DNA of 64,000 nt from Bacteroidales bacterium Phil12 (GTDB taxonomy: Bacteria; Bacteroidota; Bacteroidia; Bacteroidales; P3): contig NWBO01000149.1 of assembly GCA_002633275.1 (NCBI GenBank), positions 62,001-126,000 of the forward strand, read 5' to 3'. The position numbers and the translations under genes are program-made. The first letter of the stretch is position 1. Every line of letters starts with the position of its first letter. The notes beneath the pieces were generated by a model. The model was given only the letters and a program-made list of their open reading frames with translations. It had not been told where the DNA came from and made no database searches. This document shows, one piece after another, positions 42,799 to 53,248 of this stretch.

Positions 42799-44082
42799 TT
42801 ATTCCTTATTTTCAACAACTAAAACCTTATCTATCCTAACTCCGTCCATATCCATTATTTCAAACGTAAATTGATTCCATTTTATCTTATCTCCTGTTTT
42901 AGGAATCTGACTTGTTATATCCAAAATCAATCCACTAAGAGTATTATAGGAATTATCTTGATAAATGTCTTCCAATTCAAAATGGCTTAGAAAATCATAG
43001 AAAGGATATTGCCCATCAACAAGATAACTACCATCATCTCTTTTTACAAACTCTGTTTCATTATCTGTGCCCAACTCCGAAGAATTGCCAACCAATGACT
43101 CCAATATATCATTCATAGTTACCATTCCTTGAACCATACCAAACTCATCAATAATGAAGACATAATGTATCTTTGTTGTCTTGAAATGCTCCAAAAGTTC
43201 ATATATAGACACACTCTCATGAATAAAACTCGGCTCTCTCATTATGTCCTTAACCTTGTAATTAGATGTCTCGGGTGTTATCGGGAACATATCCTTTATA
43301 TACATAACACCTACAATATTGTCCAAATCTTTCTCACATACAGGATATATATAATGTATGCCCTCATTACTTACTCTTGATGCCAAATTTTTCAAATATT
43401 CTTCTTTCTCAACCCACTTCAATTCTTTTCTTGTAGTCATCAAGGACTCAACTCTCCTATCTCCCAAATCAAATACCCTATTGACGATATCCTGCTCTGC
43501 TTCTTCAATCTCTCCTGCATTGGCACTGTCATCTATTATGGATTTAATTTCATCTTCCGTTGCCTTTTGTCCCTTAGGATTTTTAATACCTAACATCTTT
43601 GCCAAACCACCTGTGGTAATGGTCAATAACCAAACAAAAGGAGCAAAAATCATTGACAGATACTTCATAGGACGAATAATCAACGAAGCAACTTTCTCTG
43701 GATTGGACATACCTATTCTCTTTGGTATCAACTCCCCAAAAACCAACATAAAAAACGTTTCCACTACAACTATGATAACCCTTGACACAATTGTCGCAAA
43801 AGAAGGCTCCATATTCAAGCCGACAAATATCTTACTCAATTTGCCTACGTATGCTTCACCTGTGTATAAACCTATAATCAACCCGATAGTTGTAATACAT
43901 ATCTGAATGGTTGATAAAAACTTATCTGGATTGTTTATGATAGACAAAATATGTTTTGCATTGTTGTTACCTTTCTTTACAGCCACATCAAGTTTGGTCT
44001 TTCTTGACGAAACCACTGCTATTTCAGACATTGAAAAAAATCCATTCAACAACACAAAGAATACAATTATCAATATCTCCAT
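42799..44082 (-). CDS. CNNM/CorC-type membrane protein with CBS pair
   Basis: A 427-residue protein with an N-terminal DUF21 membrane domain (GFFSMSEIAVVSSRKTKLD and three further helices), two CBS domains (about residues 210-335) and a C-terminal CorC/HlyC transporter-associated domain. The family covers Mg2+/Co2+ efflux proteins, and gliding protein GldE belongs to it. In gliding Bacteroidota gldE normally neighbours gldD; here the gldD gene is 7 kb away, so this could be GldE or an ordinary metal exporter. Downstream of lspA on the same strand, 48 bp away. Confidence 0.85.
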   Translation of the reverse strand: MEILIIVFFVLLNGFFSMSEIAVVSSRKTKLDVAVKKGNNNAKHILSIINNPDKFLSTIQICITTIGLIIGLYTGEAYVGKLSKIFVGLNMEPSFATIVSRVIIVVVETFFMLVFGELIPKRIGMSNPEKVASLIIRPMKYLSMIFAPFVWLLTITTGGLAKMLGIKNPKGQKATEDEIKSIIDDSANAGEIEEAEQDIVNRVFDLGDRRVESLMTTRKELKWVEKEEYLKNLASRVSNEGIHYIYPVCEKDLDNIVGVMYIKDMFPITPETSNYKVKDIMREPSFIHESVSIYELLEHFKTTKIHYVFIIDEFGMVQGMVTMNDILESLVGNSSELGTDNETEFVKRDDGSYLVDGQYPFYDFLSHFELEDIYQDNSYNTLSGLILDITSQIPKTGDKIKWNQFTFEIMDMDGVRIDKVLVVENKE

Positions 44083-44130
44083 ACCACAATATCTTTTATA
44101 TCGCCTTTCTAACTTAAACCTAATTATGCT

Positions 44131-44778
44131 TTAATCGTTATCAGTCTGTGCTGCCAAAGATTGTTTTTTCTTTTCTTCGTCCTTATTTTTCAAGTACAAA
44201 GCAAAAAACAACAACACAACACCGCAAGTGATTGCTGCATCAGCAAAATTGAATATAGCATCAAAAAAACTAAAATGCTTGCCTCCAACAAATGGCAACC
44301 AAGCAGGTAAATCAGTATCTATCAATGGAAAATAAAACATATCCACAACCTTGCCAAGCAACATTGGTGCATAACCTCCATCAGCAGGCATAAAGGTCGC
44401 AACATGAAAGAATGTACTCTGTGAAAACACTAAACCATAAAACAAAGAATCTATTATATTTCCCACTGCCCCTGCAAAAATCAGTGCAAAAGAATAAATC
44501 ATTATAGGTCTCTCTGTTCCTTTCTTGACCATTTTTATAAGATACCACATAATACCACTTGCAAGAACAACTCTTAGTGTTGTAAGCAATATCTTACCTA
44601 CATTTTCTCCAAAGGACATTCCAAAAGCCATTCCTTTGTTTTCTATGAAATGTATCTTAAACCAAGACAAGCCAAGAAAATCCACCTCTTCTCCCAAAAA
44701 GAAATGAGTCTTAACATAAATCTTTATAATCTGGTCTATCAACAAGACCATAAATATAACAATCAGTGGCTTTTTCAC
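44131..44778 (-). CDS. lspA: Lipoprotein signal peptidase
   Basis: Aspartyl protease of the inner membrane that removes signal peptides from prolipoproteins. The 215-residue protein has four helices. The catalytic pair is Asp110 in GAVGNIIDSLFYG and Asp180 in FNFADAAITCG. It is longer than the 160-170 residues usual in E. coli-type enzymes. The extra length is in the periplasmic loop around residues 120-170 (PADGGYAPMLLGKVVDMFYF), which I believe is common in Bacteroidota. It follows the DksA-like gene by 10 bp. Confidence 0.94.
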   Translation of the reverse strand: MKKPLIVIFMVLLIDQIIKIYVKTHFFLGEEVDFLGLSWFKIHFIENKGMAFGMSFGENVGKILLTTLRVVLASGIMWYLIKMVKKGTERPIMIYSFALIFAGAVGNIIDSLFYGLVFSQSTFFHVATFMPADGGYAPMLLGKVVDMFYFPLIDTDLPAWLPFVGGKHFSFFDAIFNFADAAITCGVVLLFFALYLKNKDEEKKKQSLAAQTDND

Positions 44779-44788
44779 TCAATTATCC

Positions 44789-45172
44789 TTATTTTCTGTT
44801 CATCTTAGCCTCTACACTCAATGTTGCATGAGGCACTAAACGTAATCTTTCTTTTGGAATCAATTTTCCTGTAACTCTGCAAATACCATACGTTTTATTC
44901 TCTATACGAACCAAAGCACTCTCCAAATCCTTAATAAATTTTCTCTGTCTCACTGCCTGACGAGCATTTTCTTCTTTGTTTTCTGCTTCGGAAGTAAAAT
45001 CATCATCCAAAGTACGATAAACTGCCGAAGTGTCTGTAATATCATTAGAATCTTTATTGAATGCCTCTGCTTCAAGCATTTCAAGATTTTTCTTAGCTTG
45101 TGCTATCTTATCAAGTATTATTTGTTTGAACTCTTGCAATTCTTCATCTGAATATCTCAATCTCTCTTCCAT
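44789..45172 (-). CDS. DksA/TraR-family protein lacking the zinc finger
   Basis: A 127-residue RNA-polymerase secondary-channel factor of the DksA type, with a long N-terminal coiled coil (residues 10-90). The region of the zinc finger reads YGICRVTGKLIPKERLRLVPHATLSVEAK and keeps only one Cys (Cys98). Metal binding by the usual four cysteines is therefore impossible. The surrounding sequence is intact, so this is a cysteine-poor variant and not a broken gene. It pairs with lspA downstream (10 bp), a familiar Bacteroidota order. Confidence 0.9.
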   Translation of the reverse strand: MEERLRYSDEELQEFKQIILDKIAQAKKNLEMLEAEAFNKDSNDITDTSAVYRTLDDDFTSEAENKEENARQAVRQRKFIKDLESALVRIENKTYGICRVTGKLIPKERLRLVPHATLSVEAKMNRK

Positions 45173-45251
45173 TTTATCAGATAGTGGTTTTAGTTATTTA
45201 TTGCTATTTTTGTATTATTTGTTATTCTGTTTCAAATTTTCTTTGAAAGTG

Positions 45252-45259
45252 CAAAGATA
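45252..45259 (-). promoter_or_regulatory. -7 promoter element of the dksA-like gene and lspA
   Basis: The minus strand reads TATCTTTG, predicting a start near 45245 and a leader of about 73 nt. The nearest TTTG upstream is too close (14 bp). Confidence 0.42.
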
Positions 45260-45420
45260 TAATATTTTTCATTCAAAGCCACCATTTCTATTATATTTTT
45301 AATTCTTATCCCTCTATATTTTTCATTTACTACAATATATTTATTTAATTATCAACCCCTAACAACCTTCCTACATCTATATTCCATATTTACATCTCAA
45401 TCCGTTAGCGAAAAATGATT

Positions 45421-45428
45421 TATTTTTG
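45421..45428 (+). promoter_or_regulatory. -7 promoter element of ruvC
   Basis: TATTTTTG, predicting a start near 45435. The ruvC start is therefore the ATG at 45445 rather than the one at 45415. Confidence 0.45.
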
Positions 45429-45444
45429 CAAAAATTATACAGCA

Positions 45445-46041
45445 ATGGAAAACACGGCAAAGGAAGAGATAGTTTTGGGAATAGACCCCGGTACAAATGT
45501 TATGGGCTATTCAATAGTAAGAAAAGTTGGCAAAAATATGGAGGTCTTAGAGTGTGATGTATTGAAACTCAGTACAAAAGTGGAAATGGCTACACGTATG
45601 AAACAGATATTCGATTTCGTTATCTCCAAGATAAACCAATATAAGCCTGATATTTTGGCTTTGGAAGCACCTTTCTTTGGTAAAAATGTTCAAAGTATGC
45701 TTAAACTTGGTCGTGTTCAAGGTATATGTATTGCAGCAGGCCTGTCCCGAAATATTCCATTTGTGGAGTTTCCTCCAAAGAGAGTTAAACAATCCATAAC
45801 AGGCAATGGGAATGCAAGCAAAGAGCAATTAATGAAGATGCTGCAAATGATGAAACTGATTGACAAAACACCCAAATATTTAGATGCCTCAGACTCATTG
45901 GGTGTTGCCATTTGTTATTGTCTTCAAAGTCAAAAACTTGATACAGGAGTAAATGACAAGGTTATCCAGAGCAAGCCTAAAACCAAAACCTTATCATGGG
46001 CAGCCTACGTGAATGAACATAAAAACAGAGTCTTGAATTAG
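45445..46041 (+). CDS. ruvC: Holliday-junction resolvase RuvC
   Basis: Endonuclease that resolves four-way DNA junctions together with RuvAB. The 198-residue protein has the RNase-H-fold acidic residues: Asp14 in VLGIDPGTNVMG, the Glu of ALEAPFF near residue 75, and the Asp residues of YLDASDSLGVAICYC near residue 150. The start at 45445 is preferred because the in-frame ATG at 45415 lies upstream of the predicted transcription start. The stop codon is four bases before the left end of the IS982-family element, so the insertion just missed the coding region. ruvA and ruvB are not in the window. Confidence 0.94.
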   Translation: MENTAKEEIVLGIDPGTNVMGYSIVRKVGKNMEVLECDVLKLSTKVEMATRMKQIFDFVISKINQYKPDILALEAPFFGKNVQSMLKLGRVQGICIAAGLSRNIPFVEFPPKRVKQSITGNGNASKEQLMKMLQMMKLIDKTPKYLDASDSLGVAICYCLQSQKLDTGVNDKVIQSKPKTKTLSWAAYVNEHKNRVLN

Positions 46042-46154
46042 GTTAATATTTTAACGTGAGTTTGACGAAATATATTGTCTAAAAAGGCGGGTGATTAGCG
46101 AAAATTGTTGTAACTTTATAGTGTAAAAGAATTAACAAAAAAACAATAATTACT

Positions 46155-46841
46155 ATGATCACCGAGAGCAAAGTTACAGAATTATTTTGTATGGCAGATG
46201 ACTTTTGTAAATTTTTTGATGCTATGATGGAAAAATATACAATTACAACAAAAGCAAAACGTCCTTATTACCGGAATTCAACGATGTCAAAAGCAGAAGT
46301 TATGCTGATAATGATACTTTTTCACGATTCAGGTTACCGTTGTTTGAAACACTTTTATTTGGAAAAAGTCTGCAAACATATGCGTCATCTATTTCCTAAG
46401 GTCGTTTCTTACAATCGTTTTGTTGAACTTAAAAGAAATGTGGCAATACCATTAGCCTTATTTATCAAGAAGGTGTTACTTGGTAAATGTATAGGTATAA
46501 GTTTTGTAGATAGTACACCACTGAGAGTATGTAAAAATCAAAGGATACATATCCATAAAGTATTCAAGGGCATCGCTCAACGGGGAAAATGTTCAATGGG
46601 ATGGTTCTTCGGATTTAAGCTTCATTTGATTTGTAATGAGAAGGGAGAGATATTGAATTTTATGATAACACCGGGAGATGTCGATGATAGAAAACCATCG
46701 AAATACAAAGCATTTGTAGAGTTTATTTATGGTAAATTGGTAGCAGATAAAGGATATATCAGCAAGAGCCTTTTTGAATGTTTGTTTGTGAATGGGATAC
46801 AACTTATCACCAAACTTAAAAACAATATGAAAGGAGCATAA
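46155..46841 (+). pseudogene. IS982-family transposase, N-terminal part (frame split)
   Basis: A 228-residue fragment covering most of the DDE transposase: N-terminal DNA-binding part, first catalytic Asp in ISFVDSTPLRVCKN, the strongly conserved HKVFKGIAQRGKCSMGWFFGFKLH block, and second Asp in LVADKGYIS. It stops at 46841, just before the segment with the third catalytic residue. Compared with intact family members (which read approximately KNMK..LM..), one base appears to be missing at the junction. The stop overlaps the ATG of the next frame (TAATG), and AAAGGAG lies 4 nt upstream of that ATG. Translational restart is therefore conceivable, but a frameshift mutation is simpler. Confidence 0.85.
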
Positions 46842-47059
46842 TGAGCGTATCTGACAAACTACTTCTTAGAAAGAGAGCTATAATAGAGAGTGTAAATGAT
46901 GAATTGAAGAATATTACACAAGTAGAACATTCAAAGCATAGGTGTTTTGATAATTTCATTGTAAATATGCTTGGTGCCATTGCTGCTTATTGTATGTTCC
47001 CGAAAAAAACTTGCATCAATGTGCAACGCTCCTTAGACAAGCAACTTACTCTGTTTTAA
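46841..47059 (+). pseudogene. IS982-family transposase, C-terminal part (frame split)
   Basis: A 72-residue continuation of the transposase in another frame. It begins SVSDKLLLRKRAIIESVNDELKN, which contains the third catalytic acid (Glu of IESVNDELKN), and ends in QLTLF near the right terminal repeat. Alone it cannot be active, because the first two catalytic residues are in the preceding frame. The sequence shows no other damage, so the split is probably recent or the two parts are joined in some way. Confidence 0.85.
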
Positions 47060-47154
47060 TTTTCGTCGAACTCACGTTAAAATATGGGTAAAAAAAGTTT
47101 CCCTATCTATTTGTAAAAAGTCAATATAAATGAATGAAAAAGAAAACGAAAAAA

Positions 47155-47868
47155 TTATTTCTTAAATTCAAGCCAATTGGTTTGGTGCTTGGTGTTTTGT
47201 CGCAAAGCCCCAATAACGGTTTTATCGCCCTTTTCATCAACAAAAAAGCCCTCGCTCCACGTCCCCATATCCATATATATCGCGTCGGTGCAGCCTATTT
47301 CTATCATCATATCCGTAAAATCGTCGATATTCATTCGATTCAATGACTCAATGACAAGCAACTCGTTATCTTTTATCACCAAAGCCCTACGAAATGTAGG
47401 TTTCTGCTTCCCAAATATCTTACATTCAACCTTTTGTTCATTATAAATCAAAAGCATTTGCTGGAAATAGCACTCGTTTTCGTCCTGCACAGCGTGATAA
47501 TAATACATCAAAGAATCATTTATAGGTCCGATATACGCCTGGTTGCCAGTCAAAGAACACAGACCAGTTTCATTCTCAGTTGTATTGGCTATCACTGTAT
47601 CAATACCTACAAAACGTCCAACGATTTCCTTGTAATTCTTAGCCGTAAAGGCAGCAGAAGCTGCAAAAAAGATGTCCGTTGCAGCGGTGTCGGGGCGTAT
47701 AGCAGTCAAGATAACATTGCAATTTATCGGCTTGTAGGTTATCAATGAATAATCCATAGAGTCCTTAACGATTGTTATCGTGTCCGTCTGACAATATGAA
47801 CTCAATTGTTGCGAATGAACAAAAGTGGCAAACGACAAAAGCAATAAATAAATAATAAATTTCTTCAT
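47155..47868 (-). CDS. Exported phosphodiester-glycosidase-like protein
   Basis: A 237-residue protein with a signal peptide (residues 1-19, ending TFVHSQ). The C-terminal segment RALVIKDNELLVIES, MNIDDFTDMMIEIGCTDAIYMDMGTWSEGFF resembles the NAGPA/DUF2233 phosphodiester glycosidase domain, where the equivalent end is a Gly/Asp-rich loop after a (G/A)xxDAxxxD motif. Overall similarity is limited, so the reaction should be regarded as unproven. It is separated from ruvC only by the IS element. Confidence 0.6.
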   Translation of the reverse strand: MKKFIIYLLLLSFATFVHSQQLSSYCQTDTITIVKDSMDYSLITYKPINCNVILTAIRPDTAATDIFFAASAAFTAKNYKEIVGRFVGIDTVIANTTENETGLCSLTGNQAYIGPINDSLMYYYHAVQDENECYFQQMLLIYNEQKVECKIFGKQKPTFRRALVIKDNELLVIESLNRMNIDDFTDMMIEIGCTDAIYMDMGTWSEGFFVDEKGDKTVIGALRQNTKHQTNWLEFKK

Positions 47869-48028
47869 TTTTGTATTGTTTTCTGCTAAAAAGTAATCCG
47901 AAGTTGGCGTTGTTAAAAAATAATAAATGCTTTTAAGTTAAAATTCTAATATTTTTATTGAAAATTACAATATAAGAAACAAATTTACGATTTGAAAAAT
48001 TTCATGTTTAATGTCGCAAAATAAAAAG

Positions 48029-48063
48029 ATAGGTTGCCGACGGCGTTTATCTCGGCAACCTAT
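48029..48063 (-). terminator. Terminator after the DUF3467 gene
   Basis: A 12-bp perfect stem (48029-48040 with 48052-48063, arms ATAGGTTGCCGA) lies 10 bp past the stop. On the minus strand it is followed by CTTTTTATTTT. Confidence 0.88.
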
Positions 48064-48073
48064 TATAATAAGA

Positions 48074-48391
48074 CTACGCTTTACCCATTGGATTAATTTC
48101 AGCAAAAGGAACACTTGGTGCAGCGTCTTCTTTGATTTGTCCAAACGTCATCTCGTAACGGCCGATGTTTTCTTGTAAAGCGTGTAAAAGTTTTTTCGCA
48201 TGAACAGGATGTAAAATCACTCTGCTGCGTACTTGTGCCTTTGGAACGTTCGGCATAATCTGAATAAAATCCACGATAAACTCCGTTGGTGAATGCTGAA
48301 CGACCTGTAAATTACTATAAATTCCCTGTGCTGTTTCTTCGGATAAGGATATATCAATCTTTGCTTCCTTGTTTTCGTTGTTGTTTGACAT
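48074..48391 (-). CDS. DUF3467 protein
   Basis: A 105-residue cytoplasmic protein of unknown function, conserved in Bacteroidota and some other phyla. Recognisable blocks are QGIYSNLQVVQHSPTEFIVDFIQIMPNVPKAQVRSRVILHPVHAKKLLHALQENI (residues 23-77). It is found just downstream of rpoC, separated from it by a terminator, and carries its own terminator. It is therefore probably a separate transcript. Confidence 0.88.
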   Translation of the reverse strand: MSNNNENKEAKIDISLSEETAQGIYSNLQVVQHSPTEFIVDFIQIMPNVPKAQVRSRVILHPVHAKKLLHALQENIGRYEMTFGQIKEDAAPSVPFAEINPMGKA

Positions 48392-48494
48392 TGTTTTGTT
48401 TTAATGTTTTATGTTATTAAATATTATAAAAATTGTCGTCATGAATGTGAAAATTCATACCATAATATATATGTCGCTATAAAACTTTAACAAA

Positions 48495-48519
48495 AAGGGC
48501 AGACGATTTATCTGCCCTT
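48495..48519 (-). terminator. Terminator of the rpoBC operon
   Basis: AAGGGCAGA (48495-48503) pairs with TCTGCCCTT (48511-48519), followed on the minus strand by TTTTTG. It lies 25 bp past the rpoC stop. Confidence 0.9.
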
Positions 48520-48543
48520 GATGATCTTTATTGTTTAGGTTGA

Positions 48544-51500
48544 TTATTTCTTTCTTCCTCGTTTTACAGGTTGAAGTCCAGTCTTAGTTGCTCTATCAAG
48601 TTGTTCTTTGTTTGCAACAAAGACGTTCTCGTACTCTCTTAGTCCCGTGCCGGCAGGAATTAAGTGACCGACCAATACGTTTTCTTTCATTCCTAACAAT
48701 TTATCTTCCTTAGCGGATATTGCTGCTTCAGTCAATACCTTTGTAGTCTCTTGAAATGATGCAGCGGATAGGAAACTCTTAGTTTGTAATGAAGCACGTG
48801 TGATACCTTGCAAAATCTGATGAGCCGTTGCAGACTGTGCATCTCTTGCCTCCATAGGTTTCAAATCACGACGTACCAATGAAGAGTTCTCATCTCTAAA
48901 CTCACGCATTGTAACCATCTGACCGTCTTGATAGTTTTCGCTATCGCCTTTGTCGGTTACTACGAGCATTCCGTAAATTTTGTCGTTCTCTTCTTGGAAA
49001 TCTATCTTATTTACGGCTTCGGCTTCAAGGAATTGAGTATCTCCCGGGTCATCGATAGACACTTTTCTCATCATCTGACGAACGATAACTTCGAAATGCT
49101 TGTCGTTTATCTTAACACCTTGCAAACGATAAACGTCCTGAGCTTCATTGACGATGTATTTTTGAACCTCCAATGGACCTAATACATTCAATATATCAGC
49201 AGGAGAAATTTCGCCTTCGGATATTGGAGTTCCGGCTTTGACATAATCGTTCTCTTGTGCAAGAATTTGACGTGATGTAGGTATTAAATACGATACTGTT
49301 TCGCCTGTCTTACCCGTGATAATGACTTCACGATTACCACGTTTAAGTTTCTTACCAAATGATACCACACCGTCTATTTCTGAAATCACTGCCTGATCAG
49401 ATGGATTACGAGCCTCAAACAATTCGGTTACACGAGGCAAACCTCCCGTAATATCACCAGCCTTAGCACTCGCACGAGCCTTTGTAGCAAGAGTTACAGT
49501 AGGTTTAACAACCTCACCATCTTCAACGGCTATGTGTGCCCCGGCTGGCATATCGTAAGACTTGATGATTATATTTACATCGATTTTCTTAGACTCCAAC
49601 GTCTCTTTGTCTGCGTTTAAGGATAAATCAACGAAACCTGCAACCTCGGCTTTTACATCTGTGGTCGTGCCATTCTCTATTGTTTTGAACAATACTGTTC
49701 CTTCCTTTATCTCTTGACCTTGCGAAACAAGAATATCGACGCCCTTAGGTTTTTGATACGTTGCTCCTATGATACCGATTGAAGGTACAATACCTTTTTG
49801 TTTTGTTTCGGTTACAATCTTTTCGATAAGACCCGTCTGTGGGTCAGACTCACTACGGAATGTCGTTCCTTCAATGATTGAAAAGAATTTAACCCTACCC
49901 TCAACGTTAGATATAATATGAGAAGAATATAAGTCAGGTACTGCCATAGCTTGTCCGGCTTTTACTTGCTCGCCTTCATGAACATGAATAAATGCTCCGA
50001 ATTGAATATGTACTTGCTGCAATACACTACCCGTTACTGCGTCTATGATGTGCATTTCACAAGTTGAACCCATCTCACGATAGATTCTCACACCATTATC
50101 GTTATTATACTCTTTACTAAAATAGTTTCCCTTATCATCTTTGTCTCTTATGTACGCAGGAACAAGGTTAGAACTATCGAAATGAACTATACCGTCATAC
50201 TTAGCATGTATGGTTGCAGAATCACCGCTTGCAACACCACCGACGTGGAATGTACGAAGTGTAAGCTGCGTTCCCGGCTCACCGATAGCCTGTGCCGCTA
50301 TAACGCCGACAGATTCTCCACGTTGAACCAATTTACCCGTTGCCAAGTTACGTCCATAACATTTAGCACAAACACCCTTAGTTGCCTCGCAAGTCAATAC
50401 CGAACGTATCTCAACTTCTTCAATAGGCGACTCTTGTATCTTTTGGCAAATATCTTCTGTTAATTCATCGCCTTCATGAGCAAGTATCTCTCCTGTTTGA
50501 GGATGAATGATGTCGTACAAAGTTACACGACCCAAGATTCTGTCGTACAAACTCTGAACTTCTTCATCATTACGTATCAAAGCACGTGTAGGGATACCTC
50601 TCAACGTTCCACAGTCCTCTTCTGTAATAATAACATCATGAGCAACATCAACAAGACGTCTTGTCAAATATCCTGCATCGGCTGTCTTCAAAGCTGTATC
50701 GGCCAAACCTTTTCTTGCTCCGTGAGTGGAGATGAAGTACTCTAACACGTTCAAACCTTCCTTGAAGTTTGAGATGATAGGGTTTTCGATAATCTCGGCT
50801 CCGCCACTACCTGCTTTTTGAGGTTTTGCCATCAAACCACGCATTCCAGACAACTGACGAATCTGCTCCTTACTACCACGGGCTCCCGAATCCAACATCA
50901 TATATACAGAATTGAAACCTTGTCTATCGGCTGCCATTTGTTTCAACACGTGGTTTGCAAGAGTACGGTTAGTTGTTGTCCAAATATCGATAACTTGGTT
51001 GTATCTTTCACGGTCGGTAATGAATCCCATTTGGTAATTACCCATGACTTCATCAACCTGACCTTCGGCTTGTTTAATCAAATCAACCTTTTCTTCCGGA
51101 ACAATAACGTCCGCCAAATTGAATGACAAACCACCTTTGAAAGCCATGTAATATCCGTTATCCTTTATATCATCAAGGAATTGTACTGTTCGTGCAGAAC
51201 CACAAACTTTAAGCACTCCACCGATAATATCTCTTAAAACGTTCTTCTTTATTAATTTATTTACGTATCCATAATCGGAAGGAACTAATCTGTTAAACAA
51301 AACTCGTCCAACCGTTGTAGGAACACCATGTTTTTGTTCCAAAACATCAACATCGGTTATCTCCAATTTCAAACCATTGAAATCAAAATAACCTCTTTCG
51401 CCTATGGCGATACCATTAGCATTACTACCCGCTTTCTTGTCAAAATAAACTATACGAGAAAGTTGCTCACCATTGCTGTTTCGATATAATGTTATACCAG

Positions 51501-53208
51501 CATGCATATCAACTTTATGCTCGTTGTATGCTACTTGAACATCTTCTATGGAATAGAAAGATTTGCCTTCACCAAGAACCTTATATTCTTCATCACTCTT
51601 TCGCTCCTTAGTCATATAGTACAGTCCAAGAATCATATCCTGAGACGGTACTGTAATAGGAGCACCATTTGCAGGGTTCAAGATATTGTGAGAAGACAAC
51701 ATCAATAATTGTGCTTCCAAAACGGCTGCATTTCCAAGTGGTAAATGGACTGCCATTTGGTCGCCGTCAAAGTCTGCATTAAATCCAGTACATACAAGTG
51801 GGTGCAAACGAATAGCCTTTCCTTCGACCAACTTTGGCTGGAATGCCTGAATACCCAAACGGTGCAATGTCGGAGCACGGTTCAAAAGTACTGGATGTCC
51901 TTTTACAAGATTTTCCAAAATCTCAATAACAACAGGTTCTTTTCTATCAACGATACGTTTTGCACTCTTAACGGTCTTTACAATACCTCTTTCAAGAATC
52001 TTACGAATAATGAAAGGCTTAAATAACTCGGTAGCCATATCCTTAGGAAGACCACATTCGTACATCTTCAAATCTGGACCAACAACGATAACACTACGAC
52101 CTGAATAATCGACACGCTTACCTAATAAATTCTGACGAAAACGTCCTTGCTTACCTTTCAACGAATCCGACAAAGATTTCAAGGCTCTGTTAGAATCGCT
52201 ACGAACAGAAGAAACTTTTCTTGAATTGTCAAACAATGAATCAACAGCCTCTTGCAACATACGTTTTTCGTTACGCATAATTACATCCGGGGCTTTAATT
52301 TCAAGAAGACGTTTCAAACGATTGTTACGAATAATGACTCTACGATATAAATCATTCAAATCGCTCGTTGCAAATCTACCACCGTCCAATGGAACAAGTG
52401 GTCGTAAATCAGGAGGAATAACAGGGACAACTTTAACAACCATCCATTCAGGACGATTTTCTAATCCCTTTGCTTCCATTTTATGTTTAGATTCTCTAAA
52501 CGCCTCAACTACATTCAAACGTTTTAGAGTATCTTTCTTTCTCTGCATTGAAGTCTCTTTACTTGCAGCATCTCTCAATTGATAAGACAATGCGTCTATA
52601 TCAATATTCTTCAAAAGCATATAAAGAGCTTCACCGCCCATTTTAGCCACGAACTTATTCGGATCATCATCAGGCAAATATTGATTTTCCTCCGGAAGAG
52701 TATCAAGAATATTTTGATATTCCTCTTCAAGTAAAAGATCCAATTTATTTACGCCATTCTGTTCCGCAACACCGGGATTTATTACAACATATTTTTCATA
52801 ATAAATAACCTGCTCCAATTTCTTGCTTTGAAGACCAATCAAAGCACCGATTTTATTTGGCAATGAACGGAAAAACCATATATGAGCAACAGGGACAACC
52901 AACTGAATATGTCCCATACGCTCTCTTCTAACTTTTTTTTCTGTTACCTCAACTCCACATCTATCGCAAACAATACCTTTGTAACGGATTCTTTTGTATT
53001 TTCCACAACTACACTCCCAATCCTTTACAGGTCCGAAAATCTTCTCACAAAACAAACCATCTCTTTCGGGTTTATATGTTCTGTAATTAATAGTTTCGGG
53101 CTTAGTAACCTCACCTCTTGAACGTTTAAGAATAGACTCCGGAGATGCCAAACTTATCGTCATAGATTGGAAAGATGAACTACTATTTTCTCTATTTGTT
53201 AAAGCCAT
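48544..53208 (-). CDS. rpoC: DNA-directed RNA polymerase subunit beta'
   Basis: Catalytic subunit of RNA polymerase. The N-terminal zinc site is CSCGKYK then CDRCGVEV (residues 67-90). The active-site triad is in [14 protein letters not shown] near residue 475. The trigger-loop region is [16 protein letters not shown]. The 1554-residue length is some 100 more than I recall for Bacteroides or Flavobacterium proteins. The extra residues probably lie in the beta-rich insert preceding [18 protein letters not shown], around residues 1110-1230. Translation starts 40 bp after the rpoB stop, and a terminator follows. Confidence 0.98.
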   Translation of the reverse strand: MALTNRENSSSSFQSMTISLASPESILKRSRGEVTKPETINYRTYKPERDGLFCEKIFGPVKDWECSCGKYKRIRYKGIVCDRCGVEVTEKKVRRERMGHIQLVVPVAHIWFFRSLPNKIGALIGLQSKKLEQVIYYEKYVVINPGVAEQNGVNKLDLLLEEEYQNILDTLPEENQYLPDDDPNKFVAKMGGEALYMLLKNIDIDALSYQLRDAASKETSMQRKKDTLKRLNVVEAFRESKHKMEAKGLENRPEWMVVKVVPVIPPDLRPLVPLDGGRFATSDLNDLYRRVIIRNNRLKRLLEIKAPDVIMRNEKRMLQEAVDSLFDNSRKVSSVRSDSNRALKSLSDSLKGKQGRFRQNLLGKRVDYSGRSVIVVGPDLKMYECGLPKDMATELFKPFIIRKILERGIVKTVKSAKRIVDRKEPVVIEILENLVKGHPVLLNRAPTLHRLGIQAFQPKLVEGKAIRLHPLVCTGFNADFDGDQMAVHLPLGNAAVLEAQLLMLSSHNILNPANGAPITVPSQDMILGLYYMTKERKSDEEYKVLGEGKSFYSIEDVQVAYNEHKVDMHAGITLYRNSNGEQLSRIVYFDKKAGSNANGIAIGERGYFDFNGLKLEITDVDVLEQKHGVPTTVGRVLFNRLVPSDYGYVNKLIKKNVLRDIIGGVLKVCGSARTVQFLDDIKDNGYYMAFKGGLSFNLADVIVPEEKVDLIKQAEGQVDEVMGNYQMGFITDRERYNQVIDIWTTTNRTLANHVLKQMAADRQGFNSVYMMLDSGARGSKEQIRQLSGMRGLMAKPQKAGSGGAEIIENPIISNFKEGLNVLEYFISTHGARKGLADTALKTADAGYLTRRLVDVAHDVIITEEDCGTLRGIPTRALIRNDEEVQSLYDRILGRVTLYDIIHPQTGEILAHEGDELTEDICQKIQESPIEEVEIRSVLTCEATKGVCAKCYGRNLATGKLVQRGESVGVIAAQAIGEPGTQLTLRTFHVGGVASGDSATIHAKYDGIVHFDSSNLVPAYIRDKDDKGNYFSKEYNNDNGVRIYREMGSTCEMHIIDAVTGSVLQQVHIQFGAFIHVHEGEQVKAGQAMAVPDLYSSHIISNVEGRVKFFSIIEGTTFRSESDPQTGLIEKIVTETKQKGIVPSIGIIGATYQKPKGVDILVSQGQEIKEGTVLFKTIENGTTTDVKAEVAGFVDLSLNADKETLESKKIDVNIIIKSYDMPAGAHIAVEDGEVVKPTVTLATKARASAKAGDITGGLPRVTELFEARNPSDQAVISEIDGVVSFGKKLKRGNREVIITGKTGETVSYLIPTSRQILAQENDYVKAGTPISEGEISPADILNVLGPLEVQKYIVNEAQDVYRLQGVKINDKHFEVIVRQMMRKVSIDDPGDTQFLEAEAVNKIDFQEENDKIYGMLVVTDKGDSENYQDGQMVTMREFRDENSSLVRRDLKPMEARDAQSATAHQILQGITRASLQTKSFLSAASFQETTKVLTEAAISAKEDKLLGMKENVLVGHLIPAGTGLREYENVFVANKEQLDRATKTGLQPVKRGRKK

Positions 53209-53248
53209 AATATTAAAATACTATTTATATTTTATGGATACTTTTCTA

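Larger units (their letters stand above)
46046..47085 (+). mobile_element. IS982-family insertion sequence, about 1040 bp
   Basis: Terminal inverted repeats of 25 bp (46046-46070 and 47061-47085) match at 24 of 25 positions; the core reads TTAACGTGAGTTYGACGAAA. The element encodes one transposase, in two overlapping frames. The outermost ATAT is self-complementary and occurs at both ends, so a short ATAT or AATAT target duplication cannot be separated from the repeats. It inserted directly downstream of ruvC. Confidence 0.92.

Noticed and set aside
46815-46841. Programmed -1 frameshift in the transposase
   Set aside because: The stretch T-AAA-AAC is not a proper slippery heptamer in the zero frame, and slippage there would give a junction unlike intact family members. 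A lost base or restart fits better.
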